Numbered from the stretch's first letter, positions 43,616 through 55,029 are shown. The stretch is 64,000 nucleotides of DNA from Sarcophilus harrisii (GCF_902635505.1 NC_045428.1:115959641-116023640); one strand, 5' to 3'. The notes: generated by a model from the sequence alone, not told the origin. Numbers and translations are program-made.

Positions 43616-44359
43616 AAAAAAAGCAAACATTTCTGTTTTGCTTTTAAAATTTTCTACAATCAAATTTAGGTCTGTTTTTCTGGACTGCTTACTCACTGCT
43701 CTTCCTAATATACTCTGCCTCCCAGACAAACTGACCCACTTGTTCTTCCTCGTACTTGATATTCCATTTTCTATTCCCTGGATGTCTATGTTCTACTTTC
43801 TTACCTATGCTTTTTGGAACTTGTCATACAAAAAACCTTTCAGATTATTTCATTTGTTTCCTGACATCACTTTGCCTTTATTTTGTATAAATCACTTCAT
43901 GTACTTACTTTTATACTTATTTTTCTCTCTATTAGAATATAACATCATGAAAGAAGGAGTTATTTTTATATTTGTATGCCCAGACTAGCTCGGTGCCTGG
44001 CACATATTAAGCACTTAAGAATTTCTTGTTGATTGATTGATCTTTCCTAGGGCACCTCCTATTCTGAATCAATCTTATACTTTTCATGTTAAATCACTTC
44101 CTACTTTCCTTTATCTCTATCATCCATTCATCAACTTTTGAATTTTTCTTTGAAATTCTACAAATGATTGTGTTTATTTTGGTACCTATTTAACCATCTT
44201 CATCACCACTCTTTTCCTACTCTAAACTAGGAACAATGTTCTTTCTACCCATCAAATGAGACCTATTTCATTTCAACTGGAATAATTTACAAAATCTGAT
44301 AGATATTTATTTAGATTTTACATACAGTGTCAGAGGTGAAAAAAACCTGAAATACTTTT

Positions 44360-44595
44360 CAGTTTAGGAATTCTTAATCTTTTACAGAGTCTTGGACCTT
44401 TTAGGCATTCTAGTAAAGCTTATAAATTCCTCCTTGGAACAATATAAATGCATAAAATAAAGTACATAGGATTACAAAAAATTAGAAAAACAACAAATAT
44501 TAGTTAGAGTTTTCTCATCCAATTTCTTTGACCATCTGAAATCTATCCATGAACCTTCAGTGCCTATAGATCCCAAGTTAAGGGCTCCTTTACAA
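44360..44595 (+). mobile_element. hAT-type non-autonomous element, plus strand
   Basis: Begins AGGAATTCTTAATCTTTTAC AGAGTCTTGGACC, includes GCATAAAATAAAGTACATAG GATTACAAA, and ends CTGAAATCTATCCATGAACC ... CAAGTTAAGGGCTCCTT. Inverted ends of the 'ggttcttaacct / aggttaagaacccc' class are still visible. Confidence 0.72.
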
Positions 44596-44599
44596 GTTC

Positions 44600-45830
44600 A
44601 GTATCTACCTGTAGGGAAATACTCTCTTTAATAGCCCAGACAGACAATTATTCAGCATTTTCTTGAATATCTCTAGTTAGGAGACAAACATTATCTCCTG
44701 AAGAGCCCATCCCACTATTTGGATAACTTAAGTATTAGGACTTTTTTCCCCCTTTGCATTGAAGCAAAGTCTACTTCCTTGCAATTTTCACCCATTGCTT
44801 CTCATTCTGCTCTACGGGGCCACACAGAATAAATCTAAATTCTTTTATACAAGATAGCTCTTCCTTCTCTTCTTTTCTCAAAGCTAAATGTTCACCTCTA
44901 AGCTAAATTCCTACTAATTCTCATATGGCAGAACCTTGGTTCTCATCATTCTGGTCACCTAGAACTGAACATAATACTCAAAATAGGATCTGACAAAGGC
45001 ACAGGATAGTAAGACTTTCCCTTCACTGATTTTTCACAGCTTGCTTCCCTTAATTTCATTTCCCCCCCCCCAAATTATACTGAGCTTTCAGTCTACCTAA
45101 ATTAAAGATTTTTTCCTACATGAAAAATCTAGCCATGCTTTTCCCATCTTGTCCTTGAGAGGCTGTTTTATTAGACTCAAGCTTAGGTTTTTATATTTAT
45201 CCCTGTTTGATTTCATTTCTTAGATTACCTCTTATTTTGGCATATATAATAGCTGTACCTCTCAGCATAGTGTCATTCTCAAATCTGAATAATATGCCAT
45301 CTAGATCATTATCCAAGTAACTGAAAAAGTGTTCAGAAGCAACTAATAGAATGGTGAAGCAGTTTATTGGAAGTCATCTTAGTTGATATTAAGATATTAA
45401 TGGGTTTAGTCATTCAATTAATTCTGAATCTTACTATTTGTTCCTCATTGTCTGCTAGCAACATATTTCAATCTTATTCACAATAAGAGAATGAGAGAAA
45501 ATGACTAATGAAATCTAAGTATATTGTGTCAATAACATTTATATGATATGCCAATTTTGTAAAATTTTTAAAAAGGAAGTAGAGTTTATCTGTCATAATC
45601 CATTCTTAATGAATTGAAGTTGGTTATTCATGATTGCTGCTTCCCTTTTTAAATGTTCACAGACCATCCTTTTGATAGTATGTTCTAGAATTTTGTCAGG
45701 AATTGAGCCAAGTTTACTGGCCAAGCTTACTTCAGTGATAGACATCCTTGTTTTATTTAATTTCTGCTATCAGATTTGTTTCCTGGAGTAATATTCATTA
45801 TAATTTTTACTCATTCAAAGATTTTAGAAA
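44600..45830 (-). mobile_element. CR1/L3 LINE, minus strand
   Basis: A second antisense L3/CR1 copy: TTCTTGAATATCTCTAGTTA, CTTGCAATTTTCACCCATTG CTTCTCATTCTGCTC, GGTCACCTAGAACTGAACAT AATACTC, AAAATCTAGCCATGCTTTTC CCATC, TTTATATTTATCCCTGTTTG, TAGTATGTTCTAGAATTTTG TCAGGAATTGAGCCAAGTTT ACTGGCC. It overlaps in content with 38335-39245, so it is an independent insertion. Confidence 0.78.
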
Positions 45831-45834
45831 AAAA

Positions 45835-46750
45835 TCATCTTCCATTCTCCATGGAATCAGTCTTACATATTTGGTATATTTAATACTGAATACATAGTTA
45901 TTGTTTAGTAACTACTTTTTGAGTGAATGATATATGTAAACAGGCAAAGATATGTTGCAATGAGGCAATTGAACATATTTTAAAAAGTATATCTCTTTTA
46001 TTTAATATGAGAAATACTAGATCTTAAGGTTCAATTTCTTTAACTGAAAAAAGAGGAATTTTAAAAATTCTTCAGTATTTTCTGCTTCTAAGTTTGTAGT
46101 AAAAAATTGAAACTTACTATCATCATGTTTTATGCTTTTTACTTCATTTTCTAATGACATAGTATTATACAAAGTTAGACAAAATGATCAGACTTTCTGG
46201 GTTTTTAAAGAAGACATGTAATTTGAATTTACCTTGTGAGTTTGGTAAAGGATTACCACTTTGTAGATAGCTATCTGACTATTTTAATGTTGCACATACC
46301 TTTAGGACAAAATACCAGACTTTCTTCCCTGAATCTAGTCTTTGAAATGAAGCAATGAATGCCCTCTAAATATGACTAACACAAGTATCCAATTGCAGAA
46401 ACAACCTGAATAAAAAGGCAGCTATCCCTTGAGAATCTGACCCTCATCAGCAGTGAGAATGCACATAAAATTGAGATTTGTTCATATCTGGGGATTCTCT
46501 CTTTCCTAGTGACTAATAGTCCCTTTGTGATGTGTAGAAATCAAGGTGTTATTGGATAGTTACAGCCTATTTATTGACTGTGGCAGTGTTCTTGAATGCC
46601 ATCTCTAATGCTTGCTTCTTTTATCACAAAAGAATTCCTGTCATCTACTTGAGACAACAGCACTCTCTTCAGTCCCCATGTCAGCCAGACACCACATTCC
46701 TCCCCTCCCCATATCACAGCATCCATCAAATAGCAATCAGTCCAGGGGAA
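45835..46750. other. single-copy sequence, no gene
   Basis: No recognised repeat or frame. GC rises slightly at 46640-46750 just before the microsatellite. Confidence 0.4.
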
Positions 46751-46757
46751 AGCGAAT

Positions 46758-46978
46758 TCTCTCTCTTTCTCTCTTTCTGTCTGTCTCTGTCTCTATCTCT
46801 GTCTCTGTCTGTCTGTCTCTCTCTTTCCCTCCCTTCATCTCTCCCTCCTCCCTTCCTTCCTTCTTTCTCTCTTTCTTTTTTTCCTTCCCTCCCTCCTTCT
46901 TTCCCTCCCTCCCTCCCTCTTTCTCTCTCTTGTCTCCCTCCTTTCCTCCCTCTTTCTCTCTGTTTCCCCCCCCCCAAG

Positions 46979-47020
<42 letters not shown>
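46758..47020. repeat. compound CT-rich / poly-C / (CA)n microsatellite
   Basis: About 210 bases of near-pure pyrimidine (TCTC, TCTG, CTTC and CCCT variants) end in a run of about ten C, then about 20 CA units. A triplex-prone tract abuts a Z-DNA-prone one. Overlapping 69-155 codon frames on both strands are low-complexity artefacts. Confidence 0.97.
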
Positions 47021-47021
<1 letters not shown>

Positions 47022-47044
47022 AAACCACCCATATAAAATGACAC

Positions 47045-47475
47045 TCTGTTTAAACAAAGCTCATGTCACATTAGACAGTTATATTAGAAATGACTATTCT
47101 GGCAAACAGTTGGTATGAAGCTGGTTGCATACTCTTGGTTTCTCTTTTAATAGCTAATAATCAATGATTTGAAAATTCATGTTTTTAGAAAATAGAGTTG
47201 AGCTTATTTATTAAACGTAAGCAAGCTCTTGCTATTTATATTATGAATTTTAATATATTTGACCTTAGAGTGAACACTTTATTTTCATCTCTTAGAGATG
47301 AACTCATTGGAAGGTGTCATTTCATTGTTCTAAGAACTGTTCTACTTTTTGATAAAATCAATCTGATAAAATCAGAAAAAAGTAGCCCCTGGTTTATTGC
47401 TAGAGTCAGATAAGATATTTCTTTGGATCATTAAGCAAACATTTATACAGTATAAGAGAATGTAATATTATTGTA
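47045..47475. other. single-copy sequence, no gene
   Basis: AT-rich. Nothing recognised. Confidence 0.4.
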
Positions 47476-47477
47476 AT

Positions 47478-47545
47478 CATTTAATATTTACTGAGTAACC
47501 ACAAAGTTCTAGGCATTGATTTAAATTGTGAGGTTCAAAACATCA
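47478..47545 (-). mobile_element. L2-type 3' fragment, minus strand
   Basis: TTTAATATTTACTGAGTAAC and TTCTAGGCATTGATTTAAAT resemble the antisense L2 terminus. Confidence 0.5.
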
Positions 47546-47984
47546 AAGTGGAAAATGAAGTTTTGACCAAAATGTTTTCCTTGGTTCCTGTTTTGGTAAC
47601 TGCAACATACAGTTGGATCCATTGGATTAGAATACTAAGAATCCCACCCCCACCTCCCCAAAGACTTTCACAAACATTTGTGTGTTAGTGGAGGGTTATA
47701 TTTTCATTGGAGATGCCAATTGCATTGTGCTTATTTTTAACCTATATTGCACAGCTGTGGTGTTTTTAGTGCCAATTCTCGGAACATCTATTAGTATTTG
47801 TATGCTTCCATAATGCTTACTTTTCTTTCAGACAAGTTATTTTGAAATAGGTGGAACTGTGATGCTGTATATAAGTCTGTGACCAATTGTCCATATGTAG
47901 GAAAACATTCAGTTTGGGATTCTAAAAAAGATAAAGAAGTGATAGTGATTATATGTTAAATTATTGAGGAGAATTTAACCTATG

Positions 47985-48222
47985 ATTCATGTTGAGAGGC
48001 AGCAGGACCTCACAGATAGACAGCTGGTCTTGGGAGTCTGAAGGACCTGAAATTAAGTCCTTTCTCTGACATCTACTGTCTTTATAACCCTGGATAAATC
48101 GTTTAACCTTTCAGTAGGTCAGGTAACTCAAGACACTAAGTTGCTGAATAGGTGTCTGTCTGCATTGATAATTAGAGTTTCCTCACTGGAAATTACCTGT
48201 ACTTTATTTCATCCTCAACTGT
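47985..48222 (+). mobile_element. marsupial SINE, plus strand
   Basis: GGCAGCAGGACCTCACAGAT, GGTCTTGGGAGTCTGAAGGA CCTGAAATTAAGTCC, then CAAGACACTAAGTTGCTGAA, GGTGTCTGTCTGCATTGATA and GTTTCCTCACTGGAAATTAC CTGTAC. This is the tRNA-like head joined to a tail shared with 56185-56395. Confidence 0.75.
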
Positions 48223-48499
48223 CTCCATTTTATTTGCTTAACATGACCAGGAGAAATTTGAAAACAAAATGTATCTAGGGAAATTTAAAAAGAGTACAGA
48301 ATAGAGCCATTACTACCTTGTATTTATTCTGACTACCATGTAGTATATTAACATATTTATTATCTTTATATATTGGGAAAAGAGAGAGTGTGGTGTTGTA
48401 GATTAGAGAACTAGCATTGAACCTAGAAAGACCTGGTTTAAGGCTCATGTTTGACAAATTTTGTGTCCTGAATTATTTCTAGATATTGTACTTAAAAAG

Positions 48500-49260
48500 T
48501 TTGATCACATTATAATGGATCTTGAGAAGATGTGGAGGAAGTTAAAACCACTAAAAAATTATTGGTGGAACTGTGAATTAGTATCACCATTCTGGAAAGC
48601 AATTTTGAATTAGCAAAATGACTAAAATGTCTACACTCTTTGACCTTTAGATTTCATTCCTAAGCCTATTTCCCCAAAAGTCAATGATAAAAATGAAAGG
48701 TGCCATATACACACTTGTAGTAATATTCACAGAGTAACAAAGAATGGGAAACAAAGAAGGGGTATATGGATTAGAGAATAGCTAAACAAATTGTATGTGA
48801 AAATAATGAAATATTACTCTGCTGTAACAAATAACAAATATGATGAATACAGAAAAGCATGGAAATACAAAGTGAATTAAGTAGAACTAAGAAAACAATA
48901 CACATATGATCAAAACTGTAAATAAAAAAAGCAATCAACATAAACATGCCAAAAATGGAAGAAGAATGTTTCAAAATCACAAAAACTGGGTTAACATAAA
49001 AAAAAATGAGAAAACCTTTCCTTCTATTCCTTCCTAGATGCATGGTTTTTGTGTGTGGAGTGTAAGGGTGGGGGAATCCATTGCTATGTAACATTGCATG
49101 CTCTTCAATATTTTTCAGTGTATTGATCAGTTTGCTGAGTTTTTAATTTTCTTTTTCAAAAAAAATTCTTGGGTATAAATGAAAGGTCTCTGGTGGGAGG
49201 GAAGACGCAAAAGGAGAAGTTTAACGATGGTGTAAAAACAAGCTTTCAATAAAACTTTCT
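48500..49260 (+). mobile_element. L1 ORF2 C-terminus and 3' UTR, plus strand
   Basis: TGGTGGAACTGTGAATTAGT ATCACCATTCTGGAAAGCAA TTTTGAATTA is the L1 ORF2 C-terminal hallmark. AAAGGTGCCATATACACACT TGTAGTAATATTCACAG and AAAGCATGGAAATACAAAGT GAATTAAGTAGAACTAAGAA follow in L1 order, ending AAGCTTTCAATAAAAC. Many stops, 5'-truncated. Confidence 0.82.
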
Positions 49261-49264
49261 AAAA

Positions 49265-49625
49265 TAGCTCAAAGTAAAAATTATAAAGTCTACAACTTAA
49301 CTGAGAAATACAATATAAACGACACATTAAGAATATATATTTCAATATATATGGTAGAGGCAATTATGATTGAAAAACAGAAATGCATTGTTATTTACTT
49401 GCTTAACTGTATCTGCATTTAATATTAATCTAGAAATCTTTCTTAGCTATTTATCTGTATGCACTTATATCTTTTTAAAATATTTATCAATAAAAGGCAT
49501 ATGTTAAAGAAAAAGAGGATTATTTTCATTGCTTTCCTTTTATCACTTTACATCACCTTCATCAAGGCAAAATATTTATTGTTTAATACATTCAAAATTT
49601 AAAATAAGAAATTTTCATTCAAAAT
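49265..49625. other. AT-rich sequence, no gene
   Basis: Nothing recognised between the L1 tail and the L2 fragment. Confidence 0.4.
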
Positions 49626-49629
49626 GCAA

Positions 49630-49930
49630 AATCACAATTACTTAACAACATTTAAGAGTTTCCAACATTTGGGTCCACTGGTATCTTTGCAACCTTATCT
49701 CCATTAGTCCCTTCCTCAAGCCATCTGCTACTGCTAAAGTGGTCTCACTGTTTAAGGAATACTTCTTGACCATTCTTTTACAAGTTCATTAATTCCTCCC
49801 TCCTTTCCCATCTTAATGTCTCTTCCCTTTTCTTTATCATCCATCCTCTGTTTATCATCCCACTCTTCTTTTATTTCTGGTTTTACCTCATCTGACAAGC
49901 CATTAAGGTTTCTCAGTTGGCAAAAATATA
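49630..49930 (+). mobile_element. L2 3' region, plus strand
   Basis: TTTGGGTCCACTGGTATCTT TGCAACCTTATCTCC, AGTGGTCTCACTGTTTAAGG AATACTTCTTGACC, CCCTCCTTTCCCATCTTAAT GTC and CTGGTTTTACCTCATCTGAC match sense L2 in order. A minus 62-codon frame here is a shadow. Confidence 0.65.
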
Positions 49931-49944
49931 ACAGTTTCATATTT

Positions 49945-50785
49945 ACTTAATAGAGACCAGGATGGGGGCAGTGTTTGAGCATAAAAATGCTTTCAGGTGA
50001 CAAAACAGTGGGTATGCAAATTAAACCACCAGCATTGCTACAGTCAGCATTCTAAACTCTGTCTGAATTATTCCCCTGTGTTTTGGATTTCTTGGCTTTT
50101 GTTCCTTTTCTTACCATCTGTTTTCCCCTCATTGGGAACCCTGACAGGGACCACCGATTCCCACTGTGAATACCTCCTTTGAGCTGCCCTGAAGGTCTGC
50201 AGCAATCCCACACTGATGTGGTTTCCTGGCCCTCAAGTTCTATGGCGTGCATCATCTATTTTACTCTGCTAGCCTAGTCCTAGATTTCAAGGTACAGAAA
50301 AAAGAACCTCATATTCAGTTGACCTAATAATGGGTATTATTGGAAGGATATAAATTGGTTTAATAGATAAAGATGCTGAGGTTGCATTTGCTTGATTGAT
50401 TGCTGTCCTTGGTTTTGATAGTAGTTCTGTTTTTGAGAAATAAAGCAGTAAGTGTCATAATCTCCAGAAAGCTTGGGTAGGGTCATAGAGTTAGTACTTG
50501 TCTGAGAACATACGTAGAATTTTACAGGCTGGTTCTGGATTGCCCAAGGAAGTTAGGGTCTATGACATATTATACTGAGCTAACAGAGCCCAATCACCTT
50601 GAAATACATTAATTTTGAGGAGTATATATAAGATTTGATATATTTGAGTTGGTAGAATTTCTTTTGAGTCAGAGGTACACCGAAGGGGCATAATTATTCT
50701 TGTTATATCTGTCTGAACATCTTCCTTCTTTTTGGAGGAAGGAACCTAGTCTAGGCAAACTGCACCAATTAAAAGTTTGGTATGT
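49945..50785. other. single-copy sequence, no gene
   Basis: No recognised repeat. Slightly GC-richer at 50130-50270. Open frames of 61-67 codons show no family resemblance. Confidence 0.4.
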
Positions 50786-50789
50786 TGTA

Positions 50790-50960
50790 TCTTTTATTGT
50801 TTATCTCTGTATTTATGTATCTATGCACTATGTATCTGTGCATCTATATATGTATATATGTATCTATCTTTATCTATCTATCTATGCCTTATACTTCCCC
50901 ATATCTCATTTAGTATCTAACACAGTGCCTTGCTCAAGAAATAGCTATTTGTTCGCTTGA
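50790..50960 (+). mobile_element. L2/MIR 3' end with (TATC)n
   Basis: A TATGTATCTATC-rich tract (50810-50885) precedes CATATCTCATTTAGTATCTA ACACAGTGCCTTGCTCAAGA AATAG, the sense L2/MIR terminus. Confidence 0.65.
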
Positions 50961-51119
50961 TAATCTGTTATATTAGGGTCTGTATCTGTTTAATCTATTA
51001 CCAACAGGAAAATAATGATCAGTATATTGCCTTGTAGTATGGGACTTGAGTTTGATCAATCACATTACAGAGTGTTAAAATATCAGTTACTGAGAAAAAG
51101 ATGGAGTCTTATCTCTGGA

Positions 51120-51192
51120 GGATCATGCAATCAGCACATTTTAACTGAATGCATTACTATGTTCTAGGTGCTAAGGGGTATAGCAAGAAGTT
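51120..51192 (-). mobile_element. L2-type 3' fragment, minus strand
   Basis: TGAATGCATTACTATGTTCT AGGTGCTAAGGGGTATAGCA AG is the antisense terminus. Confidence 0.55.
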
Positions 51193-51554
51193 TAAGTGTC
51201 TGCATTATTTCCTAATAATGCAGATATCATTTTTTGTGAGATTAACTTTCCAACCGTAAGATTCTCCTGGATTCTATAAGAGAAGAAAAGGCCTCCTTGA
51301 ACTCATACTCATCCTACTTGGATAACTTGGCCAGTTATGAATCCTTATGAAATGGATAATAAGACACAAATACTATTTGTTTTTCTTTTAATAAAAACAA
51401 CTGTATCCTTGTCTGGCTAATAGACAAGAATTTTTTTTTTAAACCTCCAATTTCTAGAGTATATAATGCGCCACATCATAGTAGAACTGACTTTATAGGA
51501 AACTTCACTGGGCAAATTTCCAGGCAGCTTCCATTCCAGGTGTCCATTGGAGCC

Positions 51555-51830
51555 CAAAATAGAATAAAAGCAGCTAACATTTATAAAGGAACTACTATAA
51601 ACCAGGCACTGTGCTAAGTACTTCATAATTATTTTCTCATTTGATCTTCACAATCACCTTGGGAGGCAGCTGCTAATAGTATCTCCACAGGTGAGGAAAC
51701 TGAAGCAGACAATGTTTAAATGACTAGGCTAGGGTCATGCAGCTAGTATGTGTCTGAGGCCAAATTTAAATTCAGGTTTTCTGGACTCCAGGATAAGTGT
51801 CCTGTTTACTATGTCACCTTGAAACACAAA
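51555..51830 (-). mobile_element. MIR SINE, minus strand
   Basis: AGCAGCTAACATTTATAAAG, CCAGGCACTGTGCTAAGTAC TTCA, CTCATTTGATCTTCACAATC ACC, AGGTGAGGAAACTGAAGCAG and GGGTCATGCAGCTAGTATGT give a long antisense MIR. Confidence 0.9.
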
Positions 51831-51884
51831 CAAAATCCAGCCTGTTGAAGTTTTAACTCTTCCCCTCTTGTGGCTCTATGGGCC

Positions 51885-52085
51885 AAAATAATAACAAAAA
51901 TAAGAACTATAAAAGTGCTTTAAAGTTTGCAAAGCACTTTCTATAAGTTATCTCATTTGAGCCTCACAATATTTTTTTGAGGTAGATACTAAAAAAAAAA
52001 TATGTTCTCCATTTTATGGAAGAGAAAATTCAGGCTAAGAGGTTGTGATTTATCTGTGGTCCCTAAACTAGAAAGTTACCAGGTA
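51885..52085 (-). mobile_element. MIR SINE, minus strand
   Basis: GTGCTTTAAAGTTTGCAAAG CACTTTCTATAAGTTATCTC ATTTGAGCCTCACAA, then CATTTTATGGAAGAGAAAAT TCAGGC. Confidence 0.85.
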
Positions 52086-52240
52086 AGATGAACATTAGGT
52101 TTGGAGTTAGAACTTCCGGATTCATATCCTAACTCTTACTATGTGATCAAGTTACTATCTGGTTATTTCAGTCAGGTTTCTCATCAATGAAATGAGAGGA
52201 TAAGTTTTAGGTGGCTTTTGAGGGCTACTCTTCTCAGGCC
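52086..52240 (+). mobile_element. THER2/MIR3-type SINE, plus strand
   Basis: TTGGAGTTAGAACTTCCGGA TTCATATCCTAAC, TTTCTCATCAATGAAATGAG AGGATAAG. It abuts an antisense MIR tail to tail. Confidence 0.65.
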
Positions 52241-52329
52241 ATTTTGTACAAGAGGAAATTCTCAAGGTTCCTTTTATCTCGAGTTAACCATGTGATCCAT
52301 AACAGAAACAAAACTCAATCTATGACGAA

Positions 52330-52597
52330 ATAAAAATAAAATAGAAGTGTTGAAAGATAAAGATAGCAGCTATGTTTAGGCTTTCCATGTTAAAGAAAAT
52401 AAGACAATATTGAATTTAACACATATTTTTACCATGTTTAATATATATTGGATTACATGCCAGCTAGGGGAAAGAGTGGAGGGAAGAGGGCGGGAATTGG
52501 AACACATCATTTTTTCAAGGGTCAAAGTTGAAAAAAGTTATCCTTGCATATGTTTTGAAAATAAAAAAAACTTCAATAAAAATTAAATTAAAAAAGT
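52330..52597 (+). mobile_element. L1 3' UTR, plus strand
   Basis: TTTAATATATATTGGATTAC ATGCCAGCTAGGGG, GGAGGGAAGAGGGCGGGAAT TGGAACACATC, CAAGGGTCAAAGTTGAAAAA and TTGCATATGTTTTGAAAATA AAAAAAACTTCAATAAAA. Same 3' type as 42966 and 53175. Confidence 0.85.
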
Positions 52598-52604
52598 CAG
52601 GCAC

Positions 52605-52680
52605 GTTTCTTTCAGTAAACATTTATTTGCATACTAATATAATAGGTGCAAAGGATAAAATCAAGTACAATATGTGCTAT
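52605..52680 (-). mobile_element. L2-type 3' fragment, minus strand
   Basis: TTTCAGTAAACATTTATTTG CATACTAATATAATAGGTGC AAAGGATA. Confidence 0.5.
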
Positions 52681-52984
52681 TTGTCCTAAGATTCACACGC
52701 ACACATTTATAGATGCATATCCTTATATGGATATATAACAAGGTAGCATATGACTTTAATCAAAGGCAATTGGGAAAACCATATCATAAGAATTCATATC
52801 TGCAAATAAACCCAGCTATCTCAATGTAGTGTTCAGTGAGTGGAGAATATGACTGCTATTCGAAGTGGGAGGTATCTGGTCAACCTACTGTGTATAAGAG
52901 AAGAAATGAGAAGCTGTTGCCAGTCTTGAAGGAATAGCAGCACTAAAATTTGTCAGTATACCCATAAGCAAGTACAAAACCAGC

Positions 52985-53170
52985 TGAGATAAAGAAAATA
53001 GACAGAGAGGGAGATAAATAGAGACACAGAGGCAACAGAGGTACAGGGAGACAGTTATAGGGATAGAGAGGCAGTCATGGAAAGAGATAGTGAAAGATGG
53101 AGAGGGACAGGAAAAGAACATGAGTTAAAGAAGAAAGTAGAGAGAGGGAAAAAAGGAAGAAGGGTAAAAA
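52985..53170. repeat. purine-rich low-complexity tract
   Basis: About 185 bases dominated by AGAGA/GGGAGA variants, more mixed than the other microsatellites. Confidence 0.75.
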
Positions 53171-53174
53171 GAGA

Positions 53175-53575
53175 AGATTCAGTGATCTTAATGAACAGAA
53201 CCAGCTACATCCAGAGAAACAACACTGGGAAATGAGTATGGACCACAACATAACATTTCCGCTCTTTCTGTTAATGTTTACTTACATTTTTGTTCTTTCT
53301 TCTCAGGTTATTTTTACTTTCTTTCTAAATCCTATCTTTCTCGTGCAACAAGATAACTGTATAAATATGTATACATATATTGTATTTAACATATACTTTA
53401 ACATATTTAACATGAATGGGACTACCTGCCATCTAGGTGAGGGGGTGGAGGGAAGGAGGAGAAAAGTTAAAACAGAAGTTTTTGCAAGGGTCAATGTTGA
53501 AAAATTACCCATGCATATGTTTTGTATATAAAAAGATATAGTGAAAAATATTAATAATTAAAAAAAGAAAAAAGA
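53175..53575 (+). mobile_element. L1 3' end, plus strand
   Basis: AATGAACAGAACCAGCTACA TCCAGAGAAACAACACTGGG AAATGA, TGGGACTACCTGCCATCTAG GTGAGGGGGTGGAGGG, GCAAGGGTCAATGTTGAAAA ATTACCCATGCATATGTTTT GTATATAAAAAG. 5'-truncated. Well enough kept to suggest a younger insertion. Confidence 0.9.
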
Positions 53576-53739
53576 CAAGGTTCAAGGGAGGTTGGAGGAA
53601 AAACAAAGATATCTTTACTATTAGGCCATAAGAGAGCCAGCTGCAAGATATCAGTGCAGGCTGAGAAAGACTTAAGCTAAATTTTGGTCCAGGTGTGAAG
53701 TCACAGATCATTAACAGAAAGATATTTAGAATGGGATTA

Positions 53740-55025
53740 AAGAGCAGGGGTTATTGAGTTCAGCCTTTCCACTCTGCTTCTCCCCCTAGTTTCTGCCTGC
53801 AGAAGTGCTGTTCTCAGCCCTATCCAGACCTTCTTGTCCCCTCATCCCGTTCTGCACCCTTCTCCATCCACTTGGCCTGATGAGCTGAGCCAGCTCACGC
53901 AGGCAGACTATACATGCACTAGCTCTGTTTTAATCCTAGAATGTTTAACTCCAGTCTAAGGCTTGATTGGATTTACTGGATTGACTGGGAAAAAAAAAAT
54001 GGATATGAACAAAGCAGGGGGGCAGAGTGAAGGCTGATCTCTGGAGTGGGCAGAGGGACTAAAATAAGAAGGGGAATCAGCCCCAAGTGTGAGGAAAGAG
54101 TTGTATCAGACAGGGGTCTAGCAAGAGGGCCTTGACCATTCAGGCTGGGAAAACTTTGGAAAGGGTGTTTGTAGCACAGGAAACTCTGAAGGGGAGCAGT
54201 TACTTGCAGGAGGGAGCCCCGTGAAAAGCAGTATTTAATCCTAGGGGAGGTCAGAGCTCCTGAGCTGTTCCAGATCCCTTGGCAGAACTAAATATGCACT
54301 ATTTGCACAAAGGGTATGATTCGACCTGATCCCTTCCTCTGTGTTACAGATTGACAAGTGGCTTGCAAGGAGATTTTACAGCTTCCATGGCTAACAATGT
54401 AGTAGTAAACATAGTTCACAGATTCAAGTCATATCATTTCCTATGTGAAAGAAATAAAAATCAGTTCTCTCTCTAGGATCTACAGTGTTAAAGCATGAAA
54501 AAAAACAAAACAAAAAAAAAAAACCAACCAACAAGAAAAAGCAAGTCTGAAAGAGGAAAAGAAATGGCAGGAGTAGCTTTGGAGTGACTTGTCAGATGGG
54601 CAAAGGGAAGTTTTTCCAGGAATATGAGGTTGAACACAAGTTCAGTTTTCATCTGAGCTTTCATTGGAGCTCAGTCAAATAGAGACGTAAGAGAACATGT
54701 CAAATAAAAACGCTGAGACATCACTCACTTTTATAAGGTGACTACTGTGTGTGAGTTCTTCTGCTGAATACATGATTTACACATCTTTCAATCACAACTA
54801 CAGAGCCTCTGTGTAATGGAGCCAAGAATGTTTCCTCATCACGGCACCTTGCCAAAGCACACTCGGCTTCTGCACTCGGCTTGCTGTCCTTACTGCTGCC
54901 CAAAGGGGCCATGTGGGCTCCAAGGTCTTTCCCTACCTCCAGTGACAACATTCTGCCAACTAAGCAGAAGATTCTGTCAGCACAGGAGATAGATGTTGTT
55001 AATGTGCTGGAAATTCCCATCCAGA
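53740..55025. promoter_or_regulatory. GC-richer single-copy island, possible regulatory or exonic DNA
   Basis: Noticeably richer in G and C than its surroundings and free of recognised transposons, apart from an A-rich patch at about 54498-54545. On the minus strand, 55020-54742 is open for 92 codons (starts MGISSTLTTSISCADRIFCL). It contains several CpGs, but I recognise no domain. Within it a pyrimidine tract plus CAG could be an acceptor. Neither coding nor regulatory use is proven. Confidence 0.3.
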
Positions 55026-55029
55026 GAAG

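Larger units (their letters stand above)
42010..44040 (+). mobile_element. L2 LINE, plus strand, with nested insertions
   Basis: A sense L2 copy from the RT C-terminal region to the 3' terminus. Landmarks: CATCCTGCTTACAAACATGT CC, CCATTCCCTCAAGATGTTAC, CATTGCTTCCACTTTCTCAC, CTTTTCAGTCTGTTTCTGTC TCC, TCTGTGACTCATTTTTTCTC, CTGAGTATTACAATATCTTG, TATTCCCTGGATGTCTATG, GCCTGGCACATATTAAGCAC TTAAGAA and a (TTGA)n end. It is split by a 31-bp poly-A (42181-42211), a hAT element (42487-42685), an L1 (42979-43514) and a SINE fragment (about 43561-43615). Confidence 0.82.

Noticed and set aside
43560-43988. 142-codon plus open frame
   Set aside because: Starts in a SINE fragment and runs through the L2 3' region; chance openness in pyrimidine-rich DNA.
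46574-47057. Frames of up to 155 codons with SLSL and THTH repeats
   Set aside because: They run through the CT/CA microsatellite; the non-repetitive parts resemble no family.
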